Positions 20,076-31,792 of a DNA stretch of 64,000 bases are shown in pieces. Below the pieces are notes generated by a model. It was not told where the DNA came from. It worked only from the letters and a program-made list of their open reading frames with translations, and did not search any database. Positions within the stretch are counted from its first letter, which is position 1. Every line of letters starts with the position of its first letter. Source of the DNA: Endocarpon pusillum Z07020 (taxonomy: Eukaryota > Ascomycota > Eurotiomycetes > Verrucariales > Verrucariaceae); contig NW_006913475.1 in NCBI RefSeq assembly GCF_000464535.1, positions 43,403-107,402 of the forward strand, in the 5' to 3' direction. A program made the translations under genes and the position numbers.

Positions 20076-22913
20076 TCAATTGGTGGTGTCTTGCACTGGG
20101 GGCATCCACGCTGGGTAGCGTGAATCTCCCGTCGAGACAATCTGAGGGCCAATCTTCTCCCTCAGCGCCTGCCTGGTCCTCTCTCTCTTTTCGTCCTCTT
20201 TCTGTCGTTTCGATAGCTGTAGTCGACCGTGCATGTCGCCTAGCGTCCTAAGAGGAAAATAGCGACCCAAACCGGGAATCTTGTACACTCTTTTGCCGAT
20301 TCGTGTTCTCGACAGACTGCCATGGCTGGATCTTTTGGTGACGGCCCCAGTTTGACGCTGTCTTCTAGATCTGTCTGACAGATGCCTGACAAGGGATATC
20401 GGCCCATCAATGATGGTTCTTTGCTGAGGAACACCGAGCGAGTTGCTGACAATCACGTCTCGTTCGTAGTCATCGTCATCGCTGTTGGAGTCTGTAACAT
20501 CGTCCCAGAATCCTCGCGGCCTCCAGAATGGGTGCAGATTGGCGTCCATGGGTTGATCGGCCTTCGTGTTGCGCGCACCCCTCAAACTCAATGTCCTGCT
20601 AAGAGATTTGACGAACGACCCTGAATGACGCCTACTGCCCAAAACGGGTCTTGTGAGGGAGCCGAAACGACGGCTGAGCGACCCTGCCCTTTTGGGGGCT
20701 CTGGATGATGGCAGGCCAAGTTGTCGGTCGTCATACTCACCCGGAGTCAAGTCTAGGGGTGTGGGTGGGATCACCTTCAGTGCGGGCGGCTGCGGAGGGT
20801 CTCGAGGATTACGCAGTGGCGAATCGACCAACAATTGTGGCAAAGGTGCTTGCGTGGGTGTCGAGGGCTCCACTGTCGGCAGTTGTCTATCTTCACTAGC
20901 TTTCTGCAAGAACAGAAATGTTCGGGATTCTGGCTGCGGGTACTGGTCGACAATTTGCAAGGAATGATTGTTGTGAGCGAAAAGATTTACCGCTCGTGCC
21001 TCACCCATTTCGACTGGTCCTGGAGAAGACGACTCCATGGAAGGCGGCGAAAATGCGGTATATAGAGATGGTGATCTTAGAGCGTCCCACTGTTCTTTAT
21101 CAGGCTCTCCTGCCCTGTTGCTTGGCCCCTTCTCAGAATGGGAAGCACTGTATTGAGGAACAGATCTTTCCGACTCCATGCGTTCCAGTGTCCGATGTAG
21201 ATCTTCTTCGGCAGCTAGCCGACGCAGTCGAAAATGCTCTGAAGTGGGTGAATTGGCACGAGAGTGGCTCCTGCTCGTAGGGGCTGACAAGGAAGTCCCT
21301 CGCAGAGGTACGGCAGCAGCAGCGAAATCCTGCTGTCTTCCCCGGCTTCCAAAGCTCCCGCCTATGGGCAAGGATGCCGACATCGGTCTCTTTTTCCTCA
21401 AAGGCACATGTGGTTCGGCGTTCGTATGATCTGGCGCAGTTGATGGATGATGCACCACGGGGTTGGCGGAAGGGGAAGCAGAATGCCTACGATTGCTGTC
21501 CTCGGACGATTGAAGAGACGACTTTCTTTCAGGTATGACTGCAACCTGGATGATCTCTGGCTTTAAAGCATCGGTCATGGCTGGCGAGCCATGCATCATT
21601 TTTGATGCTTCTGATCCTATGCTCCATCGAGTTTGGTTGGTGATTTTGCCCTTTCTGTGGATTAGGCGGTGTGGTGACTCTGGGTTGGATAACAGAGAGC
21701 TACGGTTAGAGGCAGGAAACGGTGAGCTCGTAGAACGGAGGGATGGGTTTTTACGGCTATGGCGAAGTCGGTGCTGACGTTGTGGCATCGTCTCTGCATC
21801 AACTACAATGGCTTCAACCGTGGATGTCGTGGAGATACCGGACAAGCGCCATGAGTTGATACGTGATTGAAGTTCAGGCGACCTGTACACATGTGACCAG
21901 CCAATGTCCCGAGCAAAGTCCTCTGTCGAGTCACTAGGACTGACCATCCTGGACTCCTTAAGTCGGTCTCTTAAGCTTTTGTCTCTTTGCAGTGGCGGCT
22001 CAGGGGTTTTCGCTTTCTCTTCAGTCTCAGCCGAACGCGGTGGAGTTGGCAAGGGTGAAGGGGGCGAGATGACGGAGTGTATAGAATCGCCTTTATGTGT
22101 TTTGTCGATCATGCTATCTGTGCTAGATGCTGGCTCGACTGAGGTTGCCGAATCATTGACCTTCGTGTCCCCCATTTCCTTCCATGATCCATCAAATGTA
22201 AAAAAAGCTTCTTTTGGGACGGGTTTTCGCTTGATAACCTTTGTGGGTGTAGATTGGCTTTCATGTGTCTGAGTTGGAGCATTTGGCCGAACTCCCCAGT
22301 CCTCCAAACGAGGTGCCTGGTTACTCTGAAGCCATCTTTGACGAGATGGTCTCCGCGACGGCGATTCAGCGTCAATCTCTTCATCGGAAGAAAGCTCCTC
22401 CTTGGCTGTTTTGAACGATTCTGCTCGTGAGGAAATTGAGGGCACATTGGCCAGGACCGGGTGGGGCCGCAACAGATTGCGAGCACGCGGTGGCGTTATA
22501 TCAGGCGTTGGAGGGCTATTCTGGTATGTCGGAGTCGCTACTCTTGATCGAAGAATAGTTGTTTCGGCATTGGATAAATCATCTCTACTATGCTCACTAG
22601 GATCTCGCACGGGAACAGGCGACGATGACGGCTTGAAGAAAACGGTTTCTGGAGGATCTGGAGGCGTTGTAGATAACAGATTGGGTGGATCATGTCGATG
22701 TCTGTTTGGAAGCTGGACTTGTGTTTTCTTGTAATGCGAGCGCAAGTCAACCGAGTGAAGATTTTGATCACGTCTTCGGGGTAACTGCTTGTGCGCTTTC
22801 AGAAAGGGACGATCATGAATCTCGATGGTCCAAGTAGGATCCCCGATATTTATACCGGGCATGCCTATTGCTGGAGCGATCCGGCCGCTGGATTCTACAC
22901 CGTAATCTGGCAT
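20076..22913 (-). CDS. Large disordered Ser/Pro-rich protein
   Basis: A single 945-codon frame on the minus strand starting at ATG 22913. Composition is dominated by Ser, Pro, Arg and charged residues, with many short SP/TP and RxxS motifs, as in proteins regulated by phosphorylation. No catalytic domain is visible. The C-terminal about 170 residues look more conserved and ordered: a basic segment with SLSRTLSLRG, then HPFWRPRGFWDD, an acidic patch with repeated Asp (about residues 800-815), and RVYKIPGLGRYFPLRTLGDM. I recognise this C-terminal arrangement only as a pattern of uncharacterised ascomycete proteins. Intronless despite its length. Expressed protein is likely, since a chance frame of this size in about 50% GC DNA is improbable. 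Function unknown. Confidence 0.78.
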   Translation of the reverse strand: MPDYGVESSGRIAPAIGMPGINIGDPTWTIEIHDRPFLKAHKQLPRRRDQNLHSVDLRSHYKKTQVQLPNRHRHDPPNLLSTTPPDPPETVFFKPSSSPVPVRDPSEHSRDDLSNAETTILRSRVATPTYQNSPPTPDITPPRARNLLRPHPVLANVPSISSRAESFKTAKEELSSDEEIDAESPSRRPSRQRWLQSNQAPRLEDWGVRPNAPTQTHESQSTPTKVIKRKPVPKEAFFTFDGSWKEMGDTKVNDSATSVEPASSTDSMIDKTHKGDSIHSVISPPSPLPTPPRSAETEEKAKTPEPPLQRDKSLRDRLKESRMVSPSDSTEDFARDIGWSHVYRSPELQSRINSWRLSGISTTSTVEAIVVDAETMPQRQHRLRHSRKNPSLRSTSSPFPASNRSSLLSNPESPHRLIHRKGKITNQTRWSIGSEASKMMHGSPAMTDALKPEIIQVAVIPERKSSLQSSEDSNRRHSASPSANPVVHHPSTAPDHTNAEPHVPLRKKRPMSASLPIGGSFGSRGRQQDFAAAAVPLRGTSLSAPTSRSHSRANSPTSEHFRLRRLAAEEDLHRTLERMESERSVPQYSASHSEKGPSNRAGEPDKEQWDALRSPSLYTAFSPPSMESSSPGPVEMGEARAVNLFAHNNHSLQIVDQYPQPESRTFLFLQKASEDRQLPTVEPSTPTQAPLPQLLVDSPLRNPRDPPQPPALKVIPPTPLDLTPGEYDDRQLGLPSSRAPKRAGSLSRRFGSLTRPVLGSRRHSGSFVKSLSRTLSLRGARNTKADQPMDANLHPFWRPRGFWDDVTDSNSDDDDYERDVIVSNSLGVPQQRTIIDGPISLVRHLSDRSRRQRQTGAVTKRSSHGSLSRTRIGKRVYKIPGLGRYFPLRTLGDMHGRLQLSKRQKEDEKRERTRQALREKIGPQIVSTGDSRYPAWMPPVQDTTN

Positions 22914-25900
22914 AACAGGCAGCCACAGCTGGTTGACAAGTTATGCTCTGTCAAGCCTTGATCAACTTGTCTTTCGCGGTTTGTCCAGTTTCATGACCTG
23001 AGTATTTCAATGATGAGCTATATTTATGGTCCGTCCTCCACATGGCACACCTTCGCCAATTCCCAGCCCAGATTACTTGGATCAGTGTTGATGGAGCAGA
23101 CGATCAACGTGGATGGAGAAATCGGCGAGCGCGACAGTAACGACAGAACTGATCCCTTGATTGATGGTATGGCCTCAGTTTGGCCAATAAAGATTCGACG
23201 CAAGCTGCGAGATCCCTCGTTGCGCCTGAGGACCAGTTTATTGTTTTCACATTCCTGGCTGCACGGTGCAATATAAGCCAGACCTTCTGTAATATATGGT
23301 ATCGTGTTGGAGATGACGTAAAGAGATTCGAATCTGTGTTGCGACAAGATATCGTGATAGAGGAGGAGTGTTGACGCCGATGTTGGATTGCGATGTTGAG
23401 GTGGGGGTCGTTGAGGCGCAGATGGAAAAGGGAGCGACAATGACCGGTGGCTTAGCAATGTGAGACAGGTTAATGCAACTATCCAGCAGGCAATCGTGAT
23501 CACATATATTCAAAACCACTGATCAGGGATGGGCGATGTGACTGAGCGGTTCGGCGGAAAATGGAGATTTCTTAAGGGGGAATCTTGGGGGAGCATAGGG
23601 GTGTGGAAGGAGTTGGAGGCGTCAATGCCTCCCATTGACTTACACGGATGGATCAAGTCAAAGACGGCCTTGACTATGGTACAGTAGTTAACCTACAGGA
23701 ATGCTTTTCTCTCAAAATGCAATCCGTGCAGCATGCTTTTACTTCATCCCAGCGACCAACCAAACGTCCATTGCCAGTGTCCGAAAAGCTACATCGTCCA
23801 TTCAGAGAAGCAGAATCACATCAGGGTTACGATTGGCTACCCTTGCTTCGTGCAGTCGGCATGCAATAAGTTCGAGTACTATGTAATGCAGCTAAGGGCT
23901 TACAGTAGGCTTCTGGCGGCCTGAAAGCATAAGTTAGACCGGAAATTCAGCAATGACCAGACAGCATAATATGTGCACATCGAAGTCGCTCGGAACGACG
24001 AGGCTGAGACTTTGATCAGGGTGCCCGCAGAATGGAACATTTCCACGTACGAAAATCCGCTCATCCTCTCCAGCTGTGCTTGCGTGGCGTGTTCATCAGA
24101 AAGAAGTCATTTGATGCCCCAAGATGATGATATTGTCGCCAAAATGCCACGGAGGGATCTGATGGTAGTTTGCCGGCCTCAAGCACAAAAGACTTCCTTT
24201 CAACTTCCAGTGCTGAATCAATGCTCCTAAGGTTCAGCACTTTGGCGTCCCGTGGTCATGCATTCTGGCGCCTCTTTCCGTTGCTGCTCGTCGTTGAGAC
24301 CTTCGATCCTCTTTGCCCTTTCGCTTTTGTCCCATGGCCGGAAACTGAGGACGCTGATTCAAGGAAGCCAAGCGGTCAAAGGCTCAGCACGCTCCATACT
24401 GTCCCTGCTGCGAGCTCAAGGAGGACGAGGCCATCTAGCCGAGTGGGACGTCCAGTCATCGTGCCTCTCAAGAGGGAGGCCAGCATGCCTAGCAGAAATA
24501 TCGAATTGCTGTCTTGTGCACCTGCAATTTCATCGGGCACGAAGTTATTTGCGGTCCATCCAGAAGCCCAATTGAGATAGTAACCTAGGCGTACGCCTAG
24601 TCCGTACAAGTCGGCGCTGAAGTCTGTTTGACAAGTCTGATTGCTGCCAGTGGTGATATTGGAGGTTTGTGTTCGGCGATTGCTGGGCAGCAACAGCTGA
24701 TACGTAACTGACGACCAAAATGAAGACGACGAACAGCATATCTGCTCTTTCGAGTCGGCACGGACATTGGGATCACAAGTTGGAGTTTGTCTCCATCAGT
24801 CACCACTTCTTTATAGATATCGTAACGAGCTCTGCTTCAAATGCATCAGTTCACCGTTGTACGTTGGACGCCTGATCAGCATTTGGACGAGCATGACGTT
24901 GCAGAGGAAGTATGGCTGCCTCGATCGGAAAAGCAAACTTGATCACTGGTTTAAGTAGAAGGAGTTTCAGGCATGCTTCCAGCATTGCCAGCCCAAGTTG
25001 TTTCTTAACATAGCGATTTCATTCATGCATTTCTTCCATCAACAACTAACTAGGTCGATCGCAATCCCCGTACGCGCAGAACGATATTTATCGAGATTAG
25101 CAAGATGCTTTCGCTGTCACATGTGATACTTCTTCCACCCAGAAGACCTTTCAGCCAGCCAGACAGCTCACAAGCCTTGGTGGCATGGCTGATCGGACCT
25201 CCGTTCTTAGGCCCGATAAATATCAGTACAGTATGGCGAGTCCAGTCCCTGCAACACTAGGGGAATCAAAGCCGGCGACGACTGTGACGAATGGTGAAGG
25301 ACAAACTAGGTGTGTTTGGCCAGGCAAAGTGAGAGGTAAGCTTGGAAGCTGACCTGACAGTTATCGTAGAAACCCAGGATCCGTGTCGTGATATATGTGG
25401 CGCACGATGAGCTGTAGTCAGCACTTAACCTATGCACAGCCGCAGCATCATGATTGCCTCAGACGCTCAGACCCTCAATGGCAGGCTGACTAAGGCGAAG
25501 CTGTCCGAAGAGTCTGAGGACAGGATCTGATAAGTGAGTAAGATGGGGATCTTATCATTCACAACTCTCCACTGTGACGTACTTTTGAGAATAACATACA
25601 AAAAAGGAGACAATGAAAAGAAGAATGCTTTACTTTTCACTTTTTATCTTCTGCATATTACTAAAGTAGATATATCAAGTAGATATTCAACATGGATAAT
25701 TGATTACTCCAACTCCGCTTGAACTCACATTGATGATTGATCAAGTAAGTTGTGATCATTTTTAACGATGACAATCTGGCTGTTTTTTACGACATTGGCC
25801 TCAAACTCTCCGGCAGAGGGGGTGACACAAATTCTCGCACCCCCTGTGCCAGGTAACGTTGGCTTAGTTAGCCTGCCTTTGAGAGTCTGAGTGACTTGAG

Positions 25901-26434
25901 GCAATATCATGATCTTCTTCACTACACACATTGGCGACAATATCACGAGAAAGAAAGACAAAGAAGTTTCATATGCAATGCCTTTTTTGATTCTGATTCG
26001 CTGGACAATGTCGACAGAGCTCCCTCATCTCAACAAAATGTACCTGCGTCGGATAGTAACTACCTGAATGCAATCATGCATGACATAATCTGCTGTTGGG
26101 GTATTCTAATGCACAAATCCCATGTCGCTATTTCCTCCCATGCTCCCATGCTGCATGCAAAACGCAAACCCCGAGCCGTTCCATGCACGTCGCTAGCCAG
26201 CCAGTTGCCTCCGGCCAGCAACCCAGTCCGTCATGCATCCGTCATGCAATGCAACCGTTGGTACATCATGATTCCTGTGCCATATCGAATCCAGCCTGAT
26301 ATGACATGTAGGTGTAAACGAATGATTTCCCGTTAAAGAGTTTGGGAATGTGCAAGGGGGACAAAGACAAAATATGTGCATTCGGAAAGGAAGACAAGAC
26401 AATGCTCCGTCATCATCATGATCACGCGTGAACC
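22914..26434. other. Gene-poor 3.5-kb interval
   Basis: No well supported gene. Most frames are short and overlapping. One minus-strand stretch at 24376-24740 is protein-like and is listed separately. The part from 25560 to 25780 is comparatively AT-rich. Confidence 0.5.
24376..24740 (-). pseudogene. Possible membrane-protein gene remnant
   Basis: On the minus strand, codons from about 24693 to 24376 encode SADLYGLGVRLGYYLNW, then a hydrophilic turn and SIFLLGMLASL. I recognise this pattern from uncharacterised fungal multi-pass membrane proteins, where an ADLYGLGVRLG segment opens the first membrane region. The frame ends at a TGA just after a VWSVLSL segment, where relatives would be expected to continue. 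Upstream, an ATG at 24739 begins a hydrophobic signal-like stretch (MLFVVFILVVSYVSAVAA) in another frame. Whether an intron or a frameshift links the two is unclear. It may be a truncated gene, a decayed copy or coincidence. Confidence 0.35.
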
Positions 26435-29400
26435 CTATGGCTCCTGAAACAATGCCACAGTCTGGCAGAAGACATTGTCATTCTCCAAACCAATAGCTTG
26501 GCTCTGACCGTTGACAGTTACCATGTTGACACTCGCCTTGGTGCTGAGCCCGAAGAGCCACACATCGTCGGAGCACTGAATGTCGACCATATTTTCTTGA
26601 CACGACTCGGTGTCAAGGCATACCTGATTGTAATTCTCGAAGAAACTGTACAAGCCGCCTCCGTACATGTAGACATCGTTCGAATCGAGAACACGAAGGC
26701 CCCAGGTCTTTCTGCAGCTGTCTGTTGTGCAAGTGGCGAAGTCAGGATCGGAGTAGGCTTCGTTGGGGGGGAAGCCACCGTTGAGCGCATTGGGGTTTGC
26801 TTGCATGTAGGCGGTCTCGGTCTGAATGGAACCCATCCAAATGTCCTGGGCGTTGGCAATTTGATAATTGTACAGCTGAGAATGTTCAGAGCTAGTACCG
26901 TACATCCAGACTGGACCTTTGCTCTCGACAAGTATGCCACGACCATTATAGACGTTAATCTGGTTGTTGATTGCATAACCCGGCCAAGACGACAGGTCGA
27001 GCTCATGATCAGCCACCCAAAACCAGGTGTTTTCCAGATACGCCGTAGCCTGTTGAGTAATGTGCATCAGCATGAAAGCCCCGGCGCACTCGGGCTTAAA
27101 TGTTGTGGTGACGTTCTCGTTCTTCTGACAACGATCGATCTGGAGCCGAGTGCCAGCGGTACCACCAATGCGGAAGTGAACATCCCAGAGAGCACATGAG
27201 CCTTGAGAAGAATCTGCGACGTTCCACTCCATCATAATAGCACCAGGAGCAGGGCCCAGGGTCTGGAACATGAGATCTGTCATTTCAACTGCACCACGAT
27301 CACCAGGAGCACCAACACGGAAGACGGGCCTAGGGTTATTCTGATCAGAGAATGCTGGGCCTGAGGCCATGATGAGAGGCCAAATCTCTCCAGTGATCTT
27401 GATGTTTTTGGGAACGTTGACAGTGTCGGTGATGACATAAGCGCCGTGGTCGAAGTAGACGATTTGGTCAGTGGTCGCACTATTAAGGATGTTTTGGATA
27501 GCAGCCGTATCATCTGTTACACCATCACCCTTGGCACCCTTCGACTTGACACTGACAAAGGACGAAATAGGGACATTCTCATATTGAGGCTTGGACCGCT
27601 CAAAGACCTTGCCGTTGTCGAGCAGTGAGGTCGCCTTGGTCGGAGCAGTCAAACCTTGTTGACCACGGATTCGAGCTTTGGGTGAAGGAGGCTCCGAACA
27701 TGCCTGTGCAGTGACATTGGATTGAGTACCATTGGCGAATGGAATGGGCGAGATTGGAGCAGATAAGACGCTACCGGAAGATGGCAAGGGCGAAACTGCT
27801 ATGGGGCTGACCACGGAAGAAAAGGTAGAAGCCGAGCCGGCCGAGGGGGTGCTTGCGCCCCCTGCTGTGATGCCTCCAGAAGAGAGGGGAGTGACAGCCG
27901 TTGCGGAACTGACGAGTGGTGCTGCAGAGGCAGAACAGGCTTCGGAAGCAGCTGGTGCTTGTGGCAGACGTTTAGCCATACGTTGAGTCCCTGCTGATGG
28001 ACGGTATATACTGCCTTGTGCCCAAGAGTCCACCACAGCACCACCAGCAAGAACAGTGTTTCCAGTAAGCCCAGCAACAGCGACCTGAGCACCGGTGAAA
28101 TCAACATTTTCAAGAACTAGGGTGCCACCAGTATTGGGAATACTGTTCTCAGAGAAGGCGGTCTTGATCGCTGTCGGTGTGGCGGTGAACTTGCTGTCCA
28201 GTAGCAGCACAGAGCCCACGCTCTGGTTGTTGCCGTCAGGGCGGTTGGCCATATCGAGACCTATTCCACAGTTGTTGATGTTGACCGATTTGAATGTCCA
28301 CAACCAGTTCCAGTTCATGAAAATGGCAGTTTGGCAGTCGTTGAAGGTAAGGTTCCGCGTAGTGAACTGCTGATTGCCCAAGAAAGCACCAAAGAGTCCG
28401 CCATTGAAGACAAGATCTGACATAAATCCACCACTACCATTGTCCATGAAGATACCTTGCTGCTTGTTCTCGGAACCACCACCTTTTCGCATCTCAAAGC
28501 GGATGTTCTGAAGACTGGTGGCTTGTGCAACCTGCCAATGGATTCCAGCACCCAGCCCCAGCGGCTGGTTAGTGATGTCGACAACAAAGTTGCGGATCTG
28601 ACGGAAGAAGTTGTTCTGATTGGTATACCACTGCCTGCCATTCCCTCCTGGAATATATGGATCGGTGTCAAGCACTGCAATGCCCACAAAATTTGCAGTT
28701 GCCTTGATGACTGGGAGATTGTGAGGGTCACCGATGAACTGGGTATAGTAGTATTGAATGATTGGCGCGCTGACCATGTATGTACCAGATGGAAAATAGA
28801 CAATGGCAGGTTTGACGGTGGAGGAATCACAGCCTTCGCCACATCGTGCCCCCTCAGAGATGGCCCGGTTGATGGCAACGGTGTCATCGGTTGAGCCGTC
28901 ACCTACCGATCTTGGGTCAGCTTGTGGTTTTGGCCAATCACCATATGTAACTTACCCTTTGCTCCATACTCTTTTACGTTACGGAAGATCTTGTATGAGG
29001 AGTCACCGTAGGCAACTTTGCCATTCCGAGGGATGTTAGCGAGCCAGTAGCCATCTGCAGCAGCGGTAGGGACATCGCCTTGAGGTTTAGGCACGGCATC
29101 AACGAGAGACGCAGGCCAGAGAGTGACAAGTAGAATTCGCAGGATGAGGAAGAGTGACGCGGCGGATAGCACAGCCATCACGAAGGCTTCTCGTCCACTA
29201 CGAGAGTGATGACGCTATTGAAGGGTGTCAGTGCCCAGCACTGGGAGCAGGTCTTTAGGGTGAGCAGAGATGAGTGGAAAGTCTGAGAAGCGGAGAGGCT
29301 GCCACAGAGTATAGAGAGTGTTGTTGTTGCAAGTGTTGGAGAAAAAGGATCTGGCTGTAGAAGGGGGCTTTTGTAGTTAAAGAAGGCACACGGAGAACTG

Positions 29401-29907
29401 GTTGACGGAATGAATGGAAGTGACAATAGACAGTCACGATCGATCACAATAATAACAAAGAAGGTGGTGAGGCACAACAAATGCCTGAATGAAGGAAGGT
29501 GTTTCCGTTGACTTGCGGTGTTCAGCAATATGGCTGAATGGCAGGAGGAGGACAACCCAGTCACTTATAAACACAACAGAGCAACTTACTTTAACCTCCG
29601 GTAAGCGCAGCGAGTCAAGATAACAGGGTAAGATGCTTTTAGTTTCTGCAGAACAAAAGGAGGATGTGTGATGATCCTGCTCTTCTGGTGTGATCTTCTC
29701 ATAACGGCCTTCACGACTATGACTGGCGAGCCATCTTGGATAAATATGATTGTCTTGTTCCTCCAGGCCATCTTCTGGTTTCTTGTCATTCTTTGCTGAA
29801 GAGATTTCCTCATCCTGCCTCTCATGATCAATTTCCTGCCCCTGAAAGTCATGAAGCAGAGGCTCGTGGTGGCAGGAGGTTGAACGGGGGCGGTGGAGAG
29901 ATGCCAT
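26435..29907 (-). CDS. GH55 exo-beta-1,3-glucanase, probably membrane-anchored
   Basis: Glycoside hydrolase family 55, an enzyme type that releases glucose from beta-1,3-glucans. Two pectate-lyase-like beta-helix domains are seen: the first holds YWLANIPRNGK and AVYFPSGTY-type strand patterns and DGSTDDTVAINRAI; the second begins KGAKGDGVTDDTAAIQ. They are joined by a Ser/Ala/Pro-rich linker of roughly 100 residues. The core gene is exon 29214-28956 plus exon 28902-26435 with a 53-nt intron. An ATG at 29178 would give an 896-aa protein starting at a hydrophobic segment (SLFLILRILLVTLWPASLV) that could serve as a signal peptide. However, an open exon at 29907-29590 (ATG to a GTAAGT donor, 106 codons) joins in phase to an acceptor (CACTGACA branch, TTCAATAG) at 29215. 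That gives a 1,014-aa protein with a charged cytosolic tail and the hydrophobic segment as a type II anchor. I prefer the longer model but with modest confidence. Confidence 0.85.
29215..29589 (-). other. Proposed 375-nt 5' intron of GH55 gene
   Basis: Donor GTAAGT at the 29589 end, branch-like CTGAC about 15 nt before the acceptor, acceptor ATAG at 29215. Long for this genome's introns (others 40-180 nt), so it could instead be promoter and leader of a shorter gene. Confidence 0.5.
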
Positions 29908-31792
29908 GCTCAGGAATGTACTCAGAACCAATACTGTACCCTCAGCCAGTGCACAAGTTCAGCTGGTCACAGAACGAAGCGCGCTGCTGACTGAATCCCT
30001 TGTCAGTCAATCTTAATATACAGGAGCAGATGAAACGAAAACCTTGGGCCATCTTTGGACGAGGGTTGTCTACAAGTCTTCTGACTAGGGCCGGTCGTGA
30101 CGCTGTTGATCTGGTGGCCAGTCGAACTCAATTGAGCATATGGAAGATACCAAGAACAGATCATAGTATGGGGCTGATGCATGCAAGTCCTGCATTACAG
30201 AGCCGCTATTCTTTACCTCGTCCAATCCTGTCCAATCGTCCCACATCCCGCACGAGATCATCTTACCGGGTAGCGCACATCATGAAACGCACTCCTGATA
30301 CTCAGCATGGAAAATGACTCCATCTCCGCATGTGGTCGATGTCCTGGAAAGCGCTCCTTGATCTCGCTCGTGTAACCTCCTGGGATTGACCCCACAACAT
30401 CTGAGAGGCCAACCTCATAGGCTGCGAGGAACGAACGATACCTACTACGCACCTCCGATTCGGTGACAAAAGCGCCCTATCCCGCTGTGAGCACCAGCTC
30501 TGCTACAGAATGAATTTCTTGAAAGTCCCACGCCTGTTTCCATCGTTGCTCCCCATTGGCGGAGGTGTCATGGGGCTGGTGCTGCGTAACTACCTTGTAT
30601 CCCACGTCAACCTTTTCACCTCATGCTGAATGGCCTGCGAAGATGGTTAAACAAATTACCACGCAACAAGAACTACATCCCATCACCAAACATGACCCTC
30701 GACAGTACCGTGAGATGCCGAGCTTCTATGGTATCTCCTTTTGCTCAGGGTCTCTCATTCATCTCCCCCGAGCCTACCTACATCAGGTTTAGGTTCAAGA
30801 ACAATTGTCATCTTTCGAAGCATGCTTACGCCTACGTATGGCATCCATTTGCATGGTATAAGCTTAAGCTGTGGAACCGATGTACCACTGATGCACGACA
30901 AATACGATCGGACCTCATCACTGGACCACCAGCCAGCTCGTATTACGTACTTGATTTGACACCGAGCCAAGATCAGCCGACATCCTTTGCACAAGAGCTC
31001 GGCTTTAGTCCTGCTATAATCTTTGTATCAAGGATTCACCACATATAATTCTCAGGCTGGGTCTTATCAGCAAGCAAGCATGTTGCCACCTCTACGCGGG
31101 GATCACGCTTCGATGCTTCAGGAATACCGTCCTGTGGAGCTATATTCCGACCGAGAATGAATTGATCTTAAGACTCTTTTTGTAGCTATTAATGGTTTTA
31201 CGTGACGCTAGAAAACGTGTATGGGGGAGAATCCCATAAGAGCTCACCAGCCGCAAAGTGCTGGTGCAAGGCAGAAAAGAAAGGGAAAGGGAAAGGGAAG
31301 ATAAGGGAAACAGGTATATTGAGGATGCATTGATTTGGAGTCACGAAGCAAAAAGAAAAGGTGCCTACCTTAGCTCCACGCCGAGGACTAAGCCAGCGGT
31401 AATCGGCGACCCTCACCCTCATCCTCACGTATGCATCAAATCATTACTACTCACCTTCTTGGTCCTGTTCCTCGTGCCTCACTCTCACGCGTAGATCTTA
31501 CCTTATTCAAGCTCGACATGCTTGAAAGTCACTTGAGCAATGATGATGATTCTTTGTCTTCCACTGCTCCCGATTTCCATACTCGGCATCAGGGCAAGTC
31601 GTAGCGGGGAGCAGAATGCCTACCTCTTCCAGGCTTCGTTCGAAGACAGGGTTTGGGACGATGGCAGCTGATTTGTGGGTATTGAGGTATCATTCGCTCT
31701 CGTTGTTCGTGTTCCTACCTATCAGCCTCTATCGCCGGCCGTCTCGTGCTGGCAGTGCCCGCGAGTCGAAGATCACAACCTCAATAGGCCCT
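29908..31792. other. Intergenic region without recognised gene
   Basis: About 1.9 kb. Overlapping frames up to 141 codons (plus strand, 30623-31048) have no known domain or start context that persuades me. A GGGAAA-type purine repeat lies near 31278-31310. Confidence 0.5.

Noticed and set aside
16704..22913. Secondary-metabolite cluster around the regulator
   Set aside because: No polyketide synthase, NRPS, terpene synthase, P450 or transporter genes neighbour it.
23024..23503. Minus-strand 159-codon frame with a hydrophobic start, possible small secreted protein
   Set aside because: It lacks an ATG at the hydrophobic segment and has no supporting motif or splice structure.
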